From Aristolochia californica (taxonomy: Eukaryota; Streptophyta; Magnoliopsida; Piperales; Aristolochiaceae), in contig JARWKL010000015.1 in NCBI GenBank assembly GCA_029961685.1, positions 16,986,801 to 17,050,800 of the forward strand: a DNA stretch of 64,000 nt. The letters are read 5' to 3'. Below the pieces are notes generated by a model, which was not told where the DNA came from, searched no databases, and worked only from the letters and a program-made list of their open reading frames with translations. Position numbers and translations under genes: made by a program. Of this stretch, positions 25,841 to 38,990 are shown piece after piece. The first letter of the stretch is position 1. Every line of letters starts with the position of its first letter.

Positions 25841-26679
25841 AAAATTCAACATCCAAAATTGAAATGCACAAATGCTATGAGAGATAATTCCAGAAAGTAT
25901 CTGTGATTTAGAAGGATAGGCAAAAAGTGGGTTGTTTGGCTCTGGTAAATATCGAACCACGCGTTAACTTGAGAATTTAATTTTTTTTCTACTCAAAATT
26001 TTTGGATCATTAGGTCATTTGCATCTTCAACATGTTTCTGGCATGCATATCCACCATATTTAAAACATGTTAGGATCAATTAGAAATCTCTTTCCTATAA
26101 AATTCCACCAAGCTATTAGGGGTTGTACTAGTGGAATTTCCCAAACATGGATAACAAAACTTTGGAGTTCATTTTTAGTTCGTGAAATAATTTTCTTCGC
26201 TTACATTTATTATAGTTTTCAATTTTTTTTGCACACATGACCTTTAAAATTTCATTTTGTTGTGATAATTTTGTTTATGAGAAAAGTGGGACAAATTTGG
26301 ATTTGAAAAAAAATTGAACATCCAAATTTGAAATGCACAAATACTGAGAGAGATCATTCCCAAAAGTATCTGTGATTTTGAAGGATAGGCAAAAGTGGGT
26401 TTTTTTGCTCTGGTAAATATCCAACCACACGTTAACTTGAGAATTTAATTGTTTTCTACTCCTTGAAATTTTTCGATCATTAGGTCATTTGCATCTTCAA
26501 CATGTTATTGGCATGCATATCCACCATATTTGAAACATGTTAGGATCAATACAAATCTCTTTCTGATAAAATTCCACCAAGCTATAAGGGGTTGTACTAG
26601 TGGAATTTCCCAAACATGGACAACAAAACTTTGAAGTTCATTTTTAGTGCATGAAATGATTTTCCTAACTTACATTTAT

Positions 26680-26900
26680 TTTAGTTTTCAAATTTTTTTG
26701 CATAAAAGTACTCTAAAATTTTCATTTTGTTGTGATCATTTTGTTATCGAGAAAAGTGGGACAAGTTTGGATTTGAAAAAAAATTGAACATATAGTTTTC
26801 AATTTTTTTTGCATACTTGAACTCTAAAATTTTAATTTTGTTGTGATCGTTTTGTTTACGAGAAAAGTGGGACAAGTTTGGATTTGAAAAAAAAATTAAC
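26680..26900 (+). repeat. Monomer with internal tandem duplication of about 110 bp
   Basis: The segment from ATAGTTTTCAA through the A-tract and TTGAACAT occurs twice in succession (about 26685-26790 and 26791-26897), with small differences. Anchor spacing grows to 582 bp. Confidence 0.85.
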
Positions 26901-27079
26901 ATCAGAAATGGGAATGCACAAATGCTGAGAGAGATAATTCCGAAATGAATCTGTGATTTTGAAGGATAGGCAAAAAGTGGGCGGTTTGGCTCTGGTAAAT
27001 ATCCAACCACACGTTACCTTGAGAATTTAATTTTCTTCTACTCCTTGAAATTTTTGGATCATTAGGTCATTTGAATCTT

Positions 27080-30000
27080 TGACATATTTTCGGCATGCAT
27101 ATCCACCACATTTAAAACATATTAGGATCAATTAGAAATCGCTTTCTTATAAATATTCCACCAAGCTATTATGGGTAGTACTAGTGGAATTTCCCAAACA
27201 TGGATATATATATAACCTTTGGAGTTCATTTTTAGTGCATGAAATAATTTTCTTCAGTTACATTTATTATATAGTTTTACAATTTTTTTTGCATACATGA
27301 ACTCTAAAATTTTCATTTTGTTGTGTTCGTTTTGTCTACGAGAAAAGTGGGACAAGATTGGATTTGAAAAAAATAGAACATCCAAAATGGAAATGCCCAA
27401 ATGCTGAGAAAGATAATTCCAAAAAGTATCTGTGATTTTCAAGGATAGGAAAAAAGTGGGTTGTTTGGCTCTAGTAAATATCCAACCACGCGTTAACTTG
27501 AGAATTTAATTTTTTTCTACTCCATGAAATTTTTAGATCATTAGGTCATTTGCATCTTCAACATGTTTCTGGTATGCATATTCACCACATTTAAAACTTG
27601 TTAGGATTAACTAGAAATCTCTCTCTTATAAAATTACACCAAGCGATTAGAGGTTGTACTAGTGGATTTTCCCAAACATGGATAAAAAAACTTTGGAGTT
27701 CATTTTTAGTGCCTGAAATAATTTTCTTAACAAAAATTTATTATAGTTTTCAAAATTTTTTTAATACATGAACTCTAAAATTTTCATATTGTTGTGATCG
27801 TTTTGTTTACGAGAAAAGTGGGAGTAGTTTGGATTTGAAAAAAAATTGAACATTCAAAATGGAAATGCACAAATGCGGAGAGAGATAATTCCAAAAATTT
27901 TCTGTGATTTTGAAGGATAGTCAAAAATTGGGTTGTTTGGATAAGGTAAATATCAAACCACGTGTTAACTTGAGAATTTAATTTTTTTCTACTCCTTGAT
28001 ATTTTTGGATCATTAGGTCATTTGCATCTTCAACATATTTCTGGCATGCATATCCACCACATTTAAAATATGATAGGATCAATTAGAAATATCTTTCTTT
28101 TAAAATTCCACCAAGATATTAGGGGTTGTACTAGTGGAATTTCCCAAACATGGATAAATAAACTTTGGAGTTCATTTTCAGTGCGTGAAATAATTTTCTT
28201 CACTTACATTTATTATATAGTTTTACAATTTTTTTTTGCATACATGAACTCTAAAATTTTCATATTGTTGTGATCGTTTTGTTTACGAGAAAAGTGGGAC
28301 AAGTTTGGATTTGAATAAAAATTGAACATTCAAAATGGAAATGCACAAATGCTGAGAGAGATAATTCCAAAAATTATCTGTGATTTTGAAGGATAGGCAA
28401 AAATTGGGTTGTTTGGCTCAGGTAAATATCCAACCACACGTTAACTTGAGAATTTAATTTTTTTTTACTCCTTGAAATTTTTTGATCATTAGGTCATTTA
28501 CATCTTCAACATGTTTCTGGCATGCATATCCACCACATTTAAAACATGTTAGGATCAATTAGAAATCTCTTTCTTAAAAAATTCCACCAGACTATTAGGG
28601 GTAGTACTTGTGGAATTTCCCAAACATGGACAACAAAACTTTGGAGTTCATTTTTAGTGCGTGAAATAATATTCTTCACTTACATTTATTATAGTTTTCA
28701 ATTTTTTTTGCTTACATGAACTCTAAAATTTTCATTTTGTTGTGATCATTTTGTTTACGAGAAAAGTAGGACAAGTTTGGAATTGAAAACAATTGAACAT
28801 ACAAAATGGAAAAGTACAAATGCTCAGAGAGATAATTCCAAAAAGTATCTATGATTTTGAAGGATAGGAAAAAAGTGGGTTGTTTGACTCTGGTAAATAT
28901 CCAACCAGACATTAACTTGAGAATTTAATTTTTTCAAGTCCTTGAAATATTAGGATCTCTAGGTCATTTGCATCTTCAACATGTCTCTGGCATGCATATC
29001 CACCACATTTAAAACATATTAGGATCTATTAGAAATCTCTTTCTTATAAATATTCCACCAAGCTATTAGGGGTAGTACTAGTGGAATTTCCCAAACATGG
29101 ATATATAAAACCTTTGGAGTTCATTTTTAGTGCATGAAATAATTTTCTTCACTTACATTTATTATATAGTTTTACAATTTTTTTTGCATACAAGAACTCT
29201 AAAATTTTCATTTTGTTGTGATCGTTTTGTCTACGAGAAAAGTGGGACAAGTTTGGATTTGAAAAAAAATTGAACATCCAAAATGGAAATGCCCAAATGC
29301 TGAGAAAGATAATTCCAAAAAGTATCTGTGATTTTCAAGGATAGGAAAAAAGTGGGTTGTTTGGCTCTGGTAAATAACCAACCACGCGTTAACTTTAGAA
29401 TTTAATTTTTTTCTTCTCCATGAAATTTTTCGATCATTAGGTCATTTGGATCTTCAACATGTTTCTGGCATGCATATTCACCACATTTAAAACGTGTTAG
29501 GATCAACTACAAATATCTTTCTTATAAAATTTCACCAAGCTAATAGAGGTTGTAGTAGTGGAATTTCCCAAACATGGATAAAAAAACTTTGAAGTTCATT
29601 TTTAGTGCGTGAAATAATTTTCTTAACTAAAATTTATTATTGTTTTCAAATTTTTTTGAATACATGAACTCTAAAATTTTCATATTGTTGTGATCGTTTT
29701 GTTTACGAGAAAAGTGGGACAAGTTTGGATTTAAAAAAAATTGAACATTTAAAATGGAAATGCACAAATGCTGAGAGAGATAATTCAAAAAATTATCTGT
29801 GATTTTGAAGGATAGGCAAAAATTGGGTTGTTTGGCTCAGGTAAATTTCCAACCACACGTTAACTTGAGAATTTAATTTTTTCTACTCCTTGAAATTTTT
29901 GGATCTTTAGGTCATTTGCATCTTCAACATGTTTCTGGCATGCATATCCACCACATTTAAAACAGGTTAGGATCAATTAGAAATCTCTTTCTTAAAAAAT

Positions 30001-30439
30001 TCCACCAGGCTATTAGGGGTAGTACTAGTGGAATTTCCCAAACATGGACAACAAAACTTTGGAGTTCATTTTTAGTGCGTGAAATAATATTCTTCACTTA
30101 CATTTATTATAGTTTTCAATTTTTTTTGCTTACATGAACTCTAAAATTTTCATTTTGTTGTGATCATTTTGTTTACGAGAAAAGTAGGACAAATTTGGAA
30201 TTGAAAACAAATTGAACATACAAAATGGAAATGCACAAATGCTAAGAGAGATAATTCCAAAAAGTATCTATGATTTTGAAGTATAGGCAAAAAGTGGGTT
30301 GTTTGGCTCAGGTAAATATCGAACCAGACGTTAACTTGAGAATTTAATTTTTTTCTACTCCTTGAAATTTTATGATCTTTAGGTCATTTGCATCTTCAAC
30401 ATGTCTCTGGCATGCATATCCACCACATTTAAAACATGT
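27080..30439 (+). repeat. Partly duplicated four-monomer block
   Basis: Anchors 27123 and 29020 share AAATATTCCACC and GGATATATA-type sequence. Anchors 27602 and 29498 share GCATATTCACC and CTTAAC(A/T)AAAATTTATTAT. Both pairs are about 1896 bp apart. Anchors 28550 and 29968, 1418 bp apart, share GGACAACAAAAC and GGAATTGAAAACAA. The second copy lacks one monomer equivalent to that at 28074, so the duplication is unequal. Confidence 0.75.
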
Positions 30440-32802
30440 TAGGATGAATTAGAAATCTCTTTCTTATAAAATTCCACCAAGCTATTAGGGGTTGTACTGG
30501 TGGAATTTCCCAAACATGGATAAATAAACTTTGGATTTCATTTTTAGTGCGTGAAATTTTTTTCTTCACTTTCATTAATTATATAGTTTAATAATTTTTT
30601 TTGCATACATGAACTCTAAAATTTTCATTTTGTTGTGATCGTTTTGTTTACGAGAAAAGTAGGACAAGTTTGGAATTGAAAACAAATTGAACATACAAAA
30701 TGGTAATGCACAAATGCTAAGAGAGATAACTCAAAAAAGTATCTATGATTTTGAAGGATAGGCAAAAAGTGGGTTGTTTGGCTCTGGTAAATATCCAACC
30801 ACACATTAAATTGAGAATTTGATTTTTTTTTACTCGAAATTTTTGGATCATTAGGTTTTTTGCATCTTCAACATATTTTTGGCATGCATACCACCACATT
30901 TAAAACATGTTAGGATCAATTAGAAATCTCTTTCCTATAAAATTCCATAGAGCTATTAGGGGTTGAACTAGTGGAATTTCCCAAAAGGGATAATAAAACT
31001 TTGGAGTTCATTTTTAGTGCTTGAAATAATTTTCTTCACTTACATCTATTATAGTTTTCAAATTTTTTGGCATACTTGAACTCTAAAATTTTCATTTTGT
31101 TGTGATTGTTTTGTTTACGAGAAAAGTGGGAGAAGTTTGAATTTGAAAAATAATTGAACATCCAAAATTGAAATGCACAAATGCTAAGAGAGATAATTCC
31201 AAAAAGTTTCTGTGATTTTGAAGCATACGCAAAAAGTGGGTTGTTTGGCTCTGCCAAATATCCCACCATTCGTAAACTTGAGAATTTAATTTTTTTTCTA
31301 CTCCTTGAAATTTTTGGATCATTAGGTCATTTGCATTTTCAAGATGTTTCTGGCATGCATATCAACCACATTTAAAACATGTTAGGATCAATTAGAAATC
31401 TCTTTCTTATAAAATTCCACCAAGCTAAGAGGGGTTGTACTAATGGAATTTCCCAAATATGGATAAATAAAGTTTGGAGTTCATTTTTAGTACGTGAAAT
31501 ATTTTTCTTCACTTACTTTTATTATATAGTTTAATAATTTTTTTTGCATACATGAACTCAAAAATTTTCATTTTGTTGTGATTGTTTTGTTTACGAGATA
31601 AGTAGGACAAGTTTGGAATTGAAAACAACTTGAACATACAAAATGGTAATGCACAAATGCTAAGAGAGATAATTCAAAAAAGTATCTATGATTTTGAAGG
31701 ATAGGCAAAAAGTGGGTTGTTTGGCTCTTGTAAATATCCAACCACACATTAATTTGAGAATTTAATTTTTTCCTACTCCTTGAATTTTTTGGATCATTAG
31801 GTCATTTGCATCTTCAACATGTTTTTGGCATATGCATATCCACCACATTTAAAACATGTTAGGATCAATTAGAAATCTCTTTCCTATAAAATTCCACAGA
31901 GCTATTAGGGGTTGAATTAGTGGAATTTCCCAAACATGGATAATAAAACTTTGGAGTTCATTTTTAGTGCGTGAAATAGTTTTCTTCACTTACATCTATT
32001 ATAATTTTCAAATTTTTTTTCATACTTGAACTCTAAAATTTTCATTTTTTTGTGATAGTTTTCTTTACGAAAAAAGTGGGAGAAGTTTGGATTTGAAAAA
32101 AAATTGAACATCCAAAATTGAAATGCACAAATGCTGAGAGAGATAATTCCAAAAAGTTTCTGTGATTTTGAAGCATAAGCAAAAAGTGGGTTGTTTGGCT
32201 CTGCTAAATAGCCCACCATACGTTAACTTGAGAATTTAATTTTTTTCTACTCCTTGAAATTTTTGGATCATTAGGTCATTTGCATTTTCACATGTTTCTG
32301 GCATGCATATCAACCACATTTAAAACATGTTAGGATCAATTAGAAATCTCTTTCTTATAAAATTCCACCAAGCTAAGAGGGGTTGTACTAATGAAATTTC
32401 CCAAACATGGATAAATAAAGTTTGGAGTTCATTTTTTGTACGTGAAATATTTTTCTTCACTTACTTTTATTATATATTTTTTCAATTTGTTTTGCATACA
32501 TTAACTCTAAAATTTTCATTTTGTTGTGATCGTTTTGTTTACGAGAAAAGTGGGACAAGTTTGGATTTGAAAAAAAATTGAACATCCAAAATGGGAATGC
32601 ACAAATGCTGAGAGACATAATTCCAAAAAGTATCTGTGATTTTGAAGGATTGACAAAAAGTGGGTTGTTTGGCTCTGGTAAATATCCAACCACACGTTAA
32701 CTTGAGAATTTAATTTGTTTCTACTCGAAATTTTTGGATCATTAGGTCATTTGCATCTTCAACATTTTTCTGGCATGCATATCTACCACATTTAAAACAT
32801 GT
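30440..32802 (+). repeat. Alternating dimer block (about 948 bp period)
   Basis: Monomers anchored at 30440, 31383 and 32331 form one type. 30440 and 31383 share AGTTTAATAATTT and TGGTAATGCAC; 31383 and 32331 share CAAGCTAAGAGGGG. Those at 30911 and 31860 form the other (CCTATAAAATTCCA(T/C)AGAGC, GGGGTTGAA, AAGCATA(C/A)GC). The same-type spacing is 943-949 bp. Confidence 0.8.
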
Positions 32803-35734
32803 TAGGATCAATTAGAAATTTCTTTCTTATAAATTCCCCTAAGCTATTAGGGGTTCTACTAGTGGAATTTCCCAAACATGGATAACAAAACATTGGAGTT
32901 CATTTCTAGTGCGTGAAATAATTTTCTTCACTTACATTTATTATTCTTTTCAAATTTTTTTGCATATATAAAATCTAAAATTTTCATTTTGTTGTGATAT
33001 TTTTTTTTGTGAGAAAAGTTGGACAAGTTTGGATTTGATAAAAAATGAACGTCCAAAATGGAAATGCACAGATGCTGAGAGAGATAATTCCAAAAAGTAT
33101 CTGTGATTTTGAAGGAAAGGCAAAAAGTGACTTCTTTGGCTCTGGTAAATTTCCAACCACACATTAACTTGAGAATTTAATTTTTTTCTACTCTTTGAAA
33201 TTTTTTGATCATTAGGTCATTTGTATCATCAAAATGTTTCTGGCATGCATATGCACCACATTTAAAACATGTTAGGCTCTATTAGAAATCTCTTTCTTAT
33301 AAAATTCCACCAACCTATTAGGGGTTGTACTAGTGGAATTTCCCAAACATGGATAACAAAACTTTTGGAGTTCATTTTTAGTGCGTGAAATAATTTTCTT
33401 CACTAACATTTATTATATAGTTTTCAATTTTTTTCGTATTCATGAACTTTAAATTTTCATTTTGTTGTGATCGTATTGTTAGCGAGACAAGTGGGAATTG
33501 TTTGGATTTTGAAAAAAAATTGAACATCCAAAATGGAAATGCACAAATTCTAAGAGAGATAATTCCGAAAAGTCTCTGTGATTTTGAAGGATAGGCAAAA
33601 AGTGGGTTGTTTGGCTCTGGTAAATATCCAACCACGCGTTAACTTGAGAATTTATTTTTTTTCTACTCCTTGAAAATTTTGGATCATTAAGTCATTTGTA
33701 CCTTTAACATGTTTCTTGCATGGATATCCACCACATTTAAAACATGTAAGGATCAGTTAGAAATCTCCTTCTTATAAAATTCCACCAAGCTATTAGGGGT
33801 TGTACAAGTGGAATTTCCCTAACATGGATAACTAAACTTTTGATTTCAATTTTAGAGCACGAAATAATTTTCTTCTCCTACATTTATTATATAGTTTTCA
33901 ATTTTTTTTCATACATGAACTCTAAAATTTTCATTTTGTTGTGATCGTTTTGTTTACGATAAAAGAGGGACAAGTTTGGATTTGAAAAAGAATCGAACAT
34001 CCAAAATGGAAATGCACAAATGCTGAGAGAGATAATTCAAAAAAGTATCTGTGATTTTGAAGGATAGGCAAAAAGTTGGTTGTTTAGCTCTAGCAAATTC
34101 ACGCGTTTACTTGAGAATTTAATTTTTTTTCTACTCTAAATTTTTGGATCATTAGGTCATTTGCATCTTCAACATGTTTCTTACAAGTATATCCACGACA
34201 TTTAAAACAAGTTCGGATCAATTATAAATCTCTTTCTTATAAAATTTCACCAACCTATTAGGGCAACACTAGTGGAATTTCCCAAACAATAATAACAAAA
34301 CTTTGGAGTTCATTTTCAGTGTGTGAAATAATTTTCTTCACTTACGTTTATTATAGTTTTCAAATTTTTTTGCATACATGAACTCTAAAATTTTCATTTT
34401 GTTGTGATCGTTTTATATACGAGAAAAGTGGGACAAGTTTGGATTTGGGAAAAAATTGAACATCCAAAATGGAAATGCACAAATGCTGAGACAGATAATT
34501 CGAAAAAATATCTGTGAGTTTGAAGGATAGGCAAAAAGTGGGTTGTTTGGCTCTGGTAAAATATTCAACCACACGTTAACTAGAGAATTTTTTTGTTCAA
34601 CTCCTTGAAATTTTTGGATCATTAGGTCATTTGCATCTTCAACAAGTTTATGGCATGCATATCCACCACATTTAAAACATGTTAGGATCAATTAGATATC
34701 TCTTTCTTATAAAATTCCACCAAGCTATTAGGGCATGTACTAGAGGAATTTCCCAAACATGCATAACAAAAGATTGGAGTTCATTTTTAGTGCATGAAAT
34801 AATTGTCTTCCCTTACATTTATTATAGCTTTCAAATTTTTTTGTAGACTTGAAGTCTAACATTTTCAATTTGTTGTGATCATTTTGTTTACGAGAAAAGT
34901 GGGACAAGTTTGGATTTGAAAAAAAAATTGAACATCCAAAATGGAAATGTAAAAATGCTGAGAGAGATAATTCCAAAAAGTATATGTGATTTTGAAGGAT
35001 AGGCAAAAAGTGGGTTGTTTGGCTCTGGTAAATATCCAACCACGCGTTAACTTGAGAATTTAATTTCTTTCTACTCCTTGAAATTTTTGGATCATTAGGT
35101 CATTAGAATCTTCAAGATGTTTCTAGCATGCATATCCACCACATTTAAAACATATTAGGATCAATTAGAAATCTATACCTTATTAAATTCCACCTATCTA
35201 TTAGGGGTTGTACTAGTGGAATTTCCCAAACATGGATAACAAAACTTTGGAGTTTATTTTTAGTGCGTGAAATATTTTTCTTCACATACATTTATTATAG
35301 TTTTCAATTTTTTTTGCATACATGGACTCTAAAATTTTCATTTTGTTGTGATCGTTTATTTTACGTGAAAAGTGGGACAAGTTTGGATTTGAAAGAAAAT
35401 TGAATATCTAAATATGGAAATGCACAAATGCTGAGAAAATTAATTCCAAAAACTATCCGTGATTTTGAAGGAAAGGAAAAAAGTGGGTTGGGTGGTTTTG
35501 GTAAATATCCAAGCACGCGTTAACTTGAGAATTTAATTTTTTTCTACTCCTTGAAATTTTTGGATAATTAGGTCATTTGCATCTTCAACATGTTTCAGGC
35601 ATGGATATCCACCACATTTAAAACTTGTTAGGATCAATTAGAAGTCTCTTTCTTATAAAATTCGACCAACCGATTAAGGGTTGTACTAGTGGAATTTCCC
35701 ACACATGGATAACAAAAGTTTGGTGTTCATTTTT

Positions 35735-35775
35735 AGTACGTGAAATAATTTTCATTGAGTTGTTTGGCTCTGGTA
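35735..35775 (+). repeat. Truncated monomer at edge of divergent subfamily (about 204 bp lost)
   Basis: AATTTTCATTGAGTTGTTTGG joins AATTTTC to the GTTGTTTGGCTC block. Anchors 35629 and 35898 are only 269 bp apart. The junction lies immediately before the divergent subfamily begins. Confidence 0.82.
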
Positions 35776-35829
35776 AATATCCTACCACACGATAACTTGA
35801 GAATTTAATTTTTTTCTACTCGAAATTTT

Positions 35830-38800
35830 TTGATCATTAGGTGATTTGCATCTTCAACATGTTTCTGGCATGCATATCCACCACATTGAAAACATATTAG
35901 GATCAAATAAAAATCTCTTTTTTATAAAATTCCACCAAGCTATTAGGGGTTGTACTAGAGGAATTTCCAAAACATGGATAACAAAACTTTGGAGTTCATT
36001 TTTAGTGCGTGAATTGATTTTCTTCACTTATATTTTTTATAGTTTTCAATTTTTTTTGCATAGATGAACTCTAAAATTTTCAATTTTTTGTCGTCGTTTT
36101 GTTTACGAGAAATGTGGGACAAGTTTGGATTTGAAAAAAAATTGAAAATCCAAAATGGAATTGGACAAATGCTGGGAGAGATAATTCCAAAAAGTATCTG
36201 TGATTTTTAAGAATAGGCAAAAAGTGGCTGTTTTGGCTCTGGTAAATATCCAACCACACGCTAGCTTGAGAATTTAATTTTTTTCTACTCCTTGAAATTT
36301 TTTGATCATTAGGTGATTTGCAACTTCAACATGTTTCTGGCATGCATATCCACCACATTGAAAACATATTAGGATCAAATAAAAATCTCTTTCTTATAAA
36401 ATTCCACCAAGCTATTAGGGGTTGTACTAGAGGAATTTCCAAAACATGGATAACAAAACTTTGGAGTTCATTTTTAGTGCGTGAATAAATTTTTTTGACT
36501 TACATTTATTGTAGTTTTCAATTTTTTTTGCATAGATGAAGTCTAAAATTTTCAATTTTTTGTCGTCGTTTTGTTTACGAGAAATGTGGGACAAGTTATG
36601 ATTTGAAAAAAAATTGAAAATCCAAAATGGAATTGGACAAATGCTAGGAGAGATAATTCCAAAAAGTAGCTATGATTATGAAGAATAGGCAAAAAGTGGG
36701 TTGTTTGGCTCTGGTAAATATCCAACCACACGTTAACTTGAGAATTTAATTTTTTTCTACTCCTTGAAATTTTTTGATCATTAGGTCATTTGCATCTTCA
36801 ACATGTTTCTGGCGTGCATATCTACCACATTGAAAACATGTTAGGACCAAATAAAAATCTCTTTCTTATAAAATTCCACCAAGCTATTTGGGGCAGCACT
36901 AGAGGAACTTCCCAAACATGGATAACAAAACTTTGGAGTTCTTTTTTAGTGCGTGAAAAAATTTTCATCACTTACATTTATTATAGTTAATTTTTTTTTG
37001 CATAGATAAACTATAAAATTTTCAATTTGTTGTCGTCGTTTTGTTTACGAGAAAAGTGGGACAAGTATGGATTTGAAAAAAAATTGAAAATCCAAAATGG
37101 AATTGGACAAATGCTGGGAGAGATAATTCCAAAAAGTATCTATGATTTTTAAGAATAGGCAAAAAGTGGCTGTTTTGGCTCTGGTAAATATCCAACCACA
37201 CGCTAACTTGAGAATTTAATTTTTTTCTACTCCTTGAAATTTTTTGATCATTAGGTGATTTGCATCTTCAACATGTTTCTGGCATGCATATCCACCACAT
37301 TGAAAACATATTAGCATCAAATAAAAATCACTTTCTTATAAAATTCCACCAAGCTATTAGGGGTTGTACTAGAGGAATTTCCAAAACATGGATAACAAAA
37401 CTTTGGAGTTCATTTTTAGTGCGTGAATTAATTTTTTTGACTTACATTTATTATAGTTTTCAATTTTTTTTGCATAGATGAAGTGTAAAATTTTCAATTT
37501 TTTGTCGTCGTTATGTTTTCGAGAAATGTGGGACAAGTTAGGATTTGAAAAAAAATTGAAAATCAAAAATGGAATTGGACAAATGCTAGGAGAGATAATT
37601 CCAAAAAGTAGCTGTGATTATGAAGAATAGGCAAAAAGTGGGTTGTTTGGCTCTGGTAAATATCCAACCACACGTTAACTTGAGAATTTAATTTTTCTCT
37701 ACGCCATGAAATTTTTTGATCATTAGGTCATTGGCATCTTCAACAAGTTTCTGGTGTGCATATCCACCACATTGAAAACATGTTAGGACCAAATAAAAAT
37801 CTCTTTCTTATAAAATTCCACCAAGCTATTTGGGGCAGCACTAGAGGAACTTCCCAAACATGGATAACAAAACTTTGGAGTTCTTTTTTAGTGCGTGAAA
37901 AAATTTTCATCACTTACATTTATTATAGTTAAATTTTTTTTGCATAGATAAACTCTAAAATTTCCAATTTGTTGTCGTCGTTTTGTTTACGAGAAAAGTG
38001 GGACAAGTTTGGATTTGAAAAAAAATTGAAAATCCAAAATGGAATTGGACAAATGCTGGGAGAGATAATTCCAAAAAGTATCTATGATTTTTAAGAATAG
38101 GCAAAAAGTGGCTGTTTTGGCTCTGGTAAATATCCAACCACACGCTAACTTGAGAATTTAATTTTTTTCTACTCCTTGAAATTTTTTGATCATTAGGTGA
38201 TTTGCATCTTCAACATGTTTCTGGCATGCATATCCACCACATTGAAAACATATTAGGATCAAATAAAAATCTCTTTCTTATAAAATTCCACCAAGCTATT
38301 AGGGGTTGTACTAGAGGAATTTCCAAAACATGGATAACAAAACTTTGGAGTTCATTTTTAGTGCGTGAATTGATTTTCTTCACTTACATTTTTTATAGTT
38401 TTCAATTTTTTTTGCATAGATGAACTCTAAAATTTTCAATTTTTTGTCATCGTTTTGTTTACGAGCAATGTGGGACAAGTTTGGATTTGAAAAAAAATTG
38501 AAAATCCAAAATGGAATTGGACAAATGCTGGGAGAGATAATTCCAAAAAGTATCTGTGATTTTTAAGAATAGGCAAAAAGTGGCTATTTTGGCTCTGGTA
38601 AATATCCAACCACACGCTAACTTGAGAAATTAATTTTTTTCTACTCCTTGAAATTTTTGGATCATTAGGTGATTTGCATCTTCAACATGTTTCTGGCATG
38701 CATATCCACCACATTGAAAACATATTAGGATCAAATAAAAATCTCTTTCTTATAAAATTCCACCAAGCTATTAGGGGTTGTACTAGAGGAATTTCCAAAA

Positions 38801-38990
38801 CATGGATAACAAAACTTTGGAGTTCATTTTTAGTGCGTGAATTAATTTTCTTCACTTATATTTTTTATAGTTTTCAATTTTTTTGCATTGATGAACTCTA
38901 AAATTTTTATTTTGTTTTCATCGTTTTGTTTACGAGAAAAGTGGGACAAGTTTGGATTTGAAAAAAAATTGAACATCAAAATGGAAATGA
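35830..38990 (+). repeat. Divergent, homogenised satellite subfamily block
   Basis: About seven consecutive monomers share changes rare elsewhere: CCACATTGAAAACAT, GATCAAATAAAAATC or GACCAAATAAAAATC, CTAGAGGAA, TTGTCGTCGTTTTG-like, and GAATTGGACAAATGCT(G/A)GGAG. Within the block the pair anchored at 36370 and 36842 repeats at 37312 and 37784 (about 942 bp). Its second members share GGGGCAGCACTAGAGG and a shortened ATAGTTAA(A)TTTT. One isolated relative lies at 40320-40780. Confidence 0.85.

Noticed and set aside
27200..27215. TA microsatellite (GGATATATATATAACC)
   Set aside because: It is a few TA units in a single monomer, useful as a marker variant but too short to annotate as a microsatellite.
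35846..36067. Plus-strand ORFs of about 73 codons (MHLQHVSGMHIHH-like) repeated through the array
   Set aside because: They occur once per monomer at fixed phase. Their conservation follows from array homogenisation, and many copies are truncated. They are not genes.
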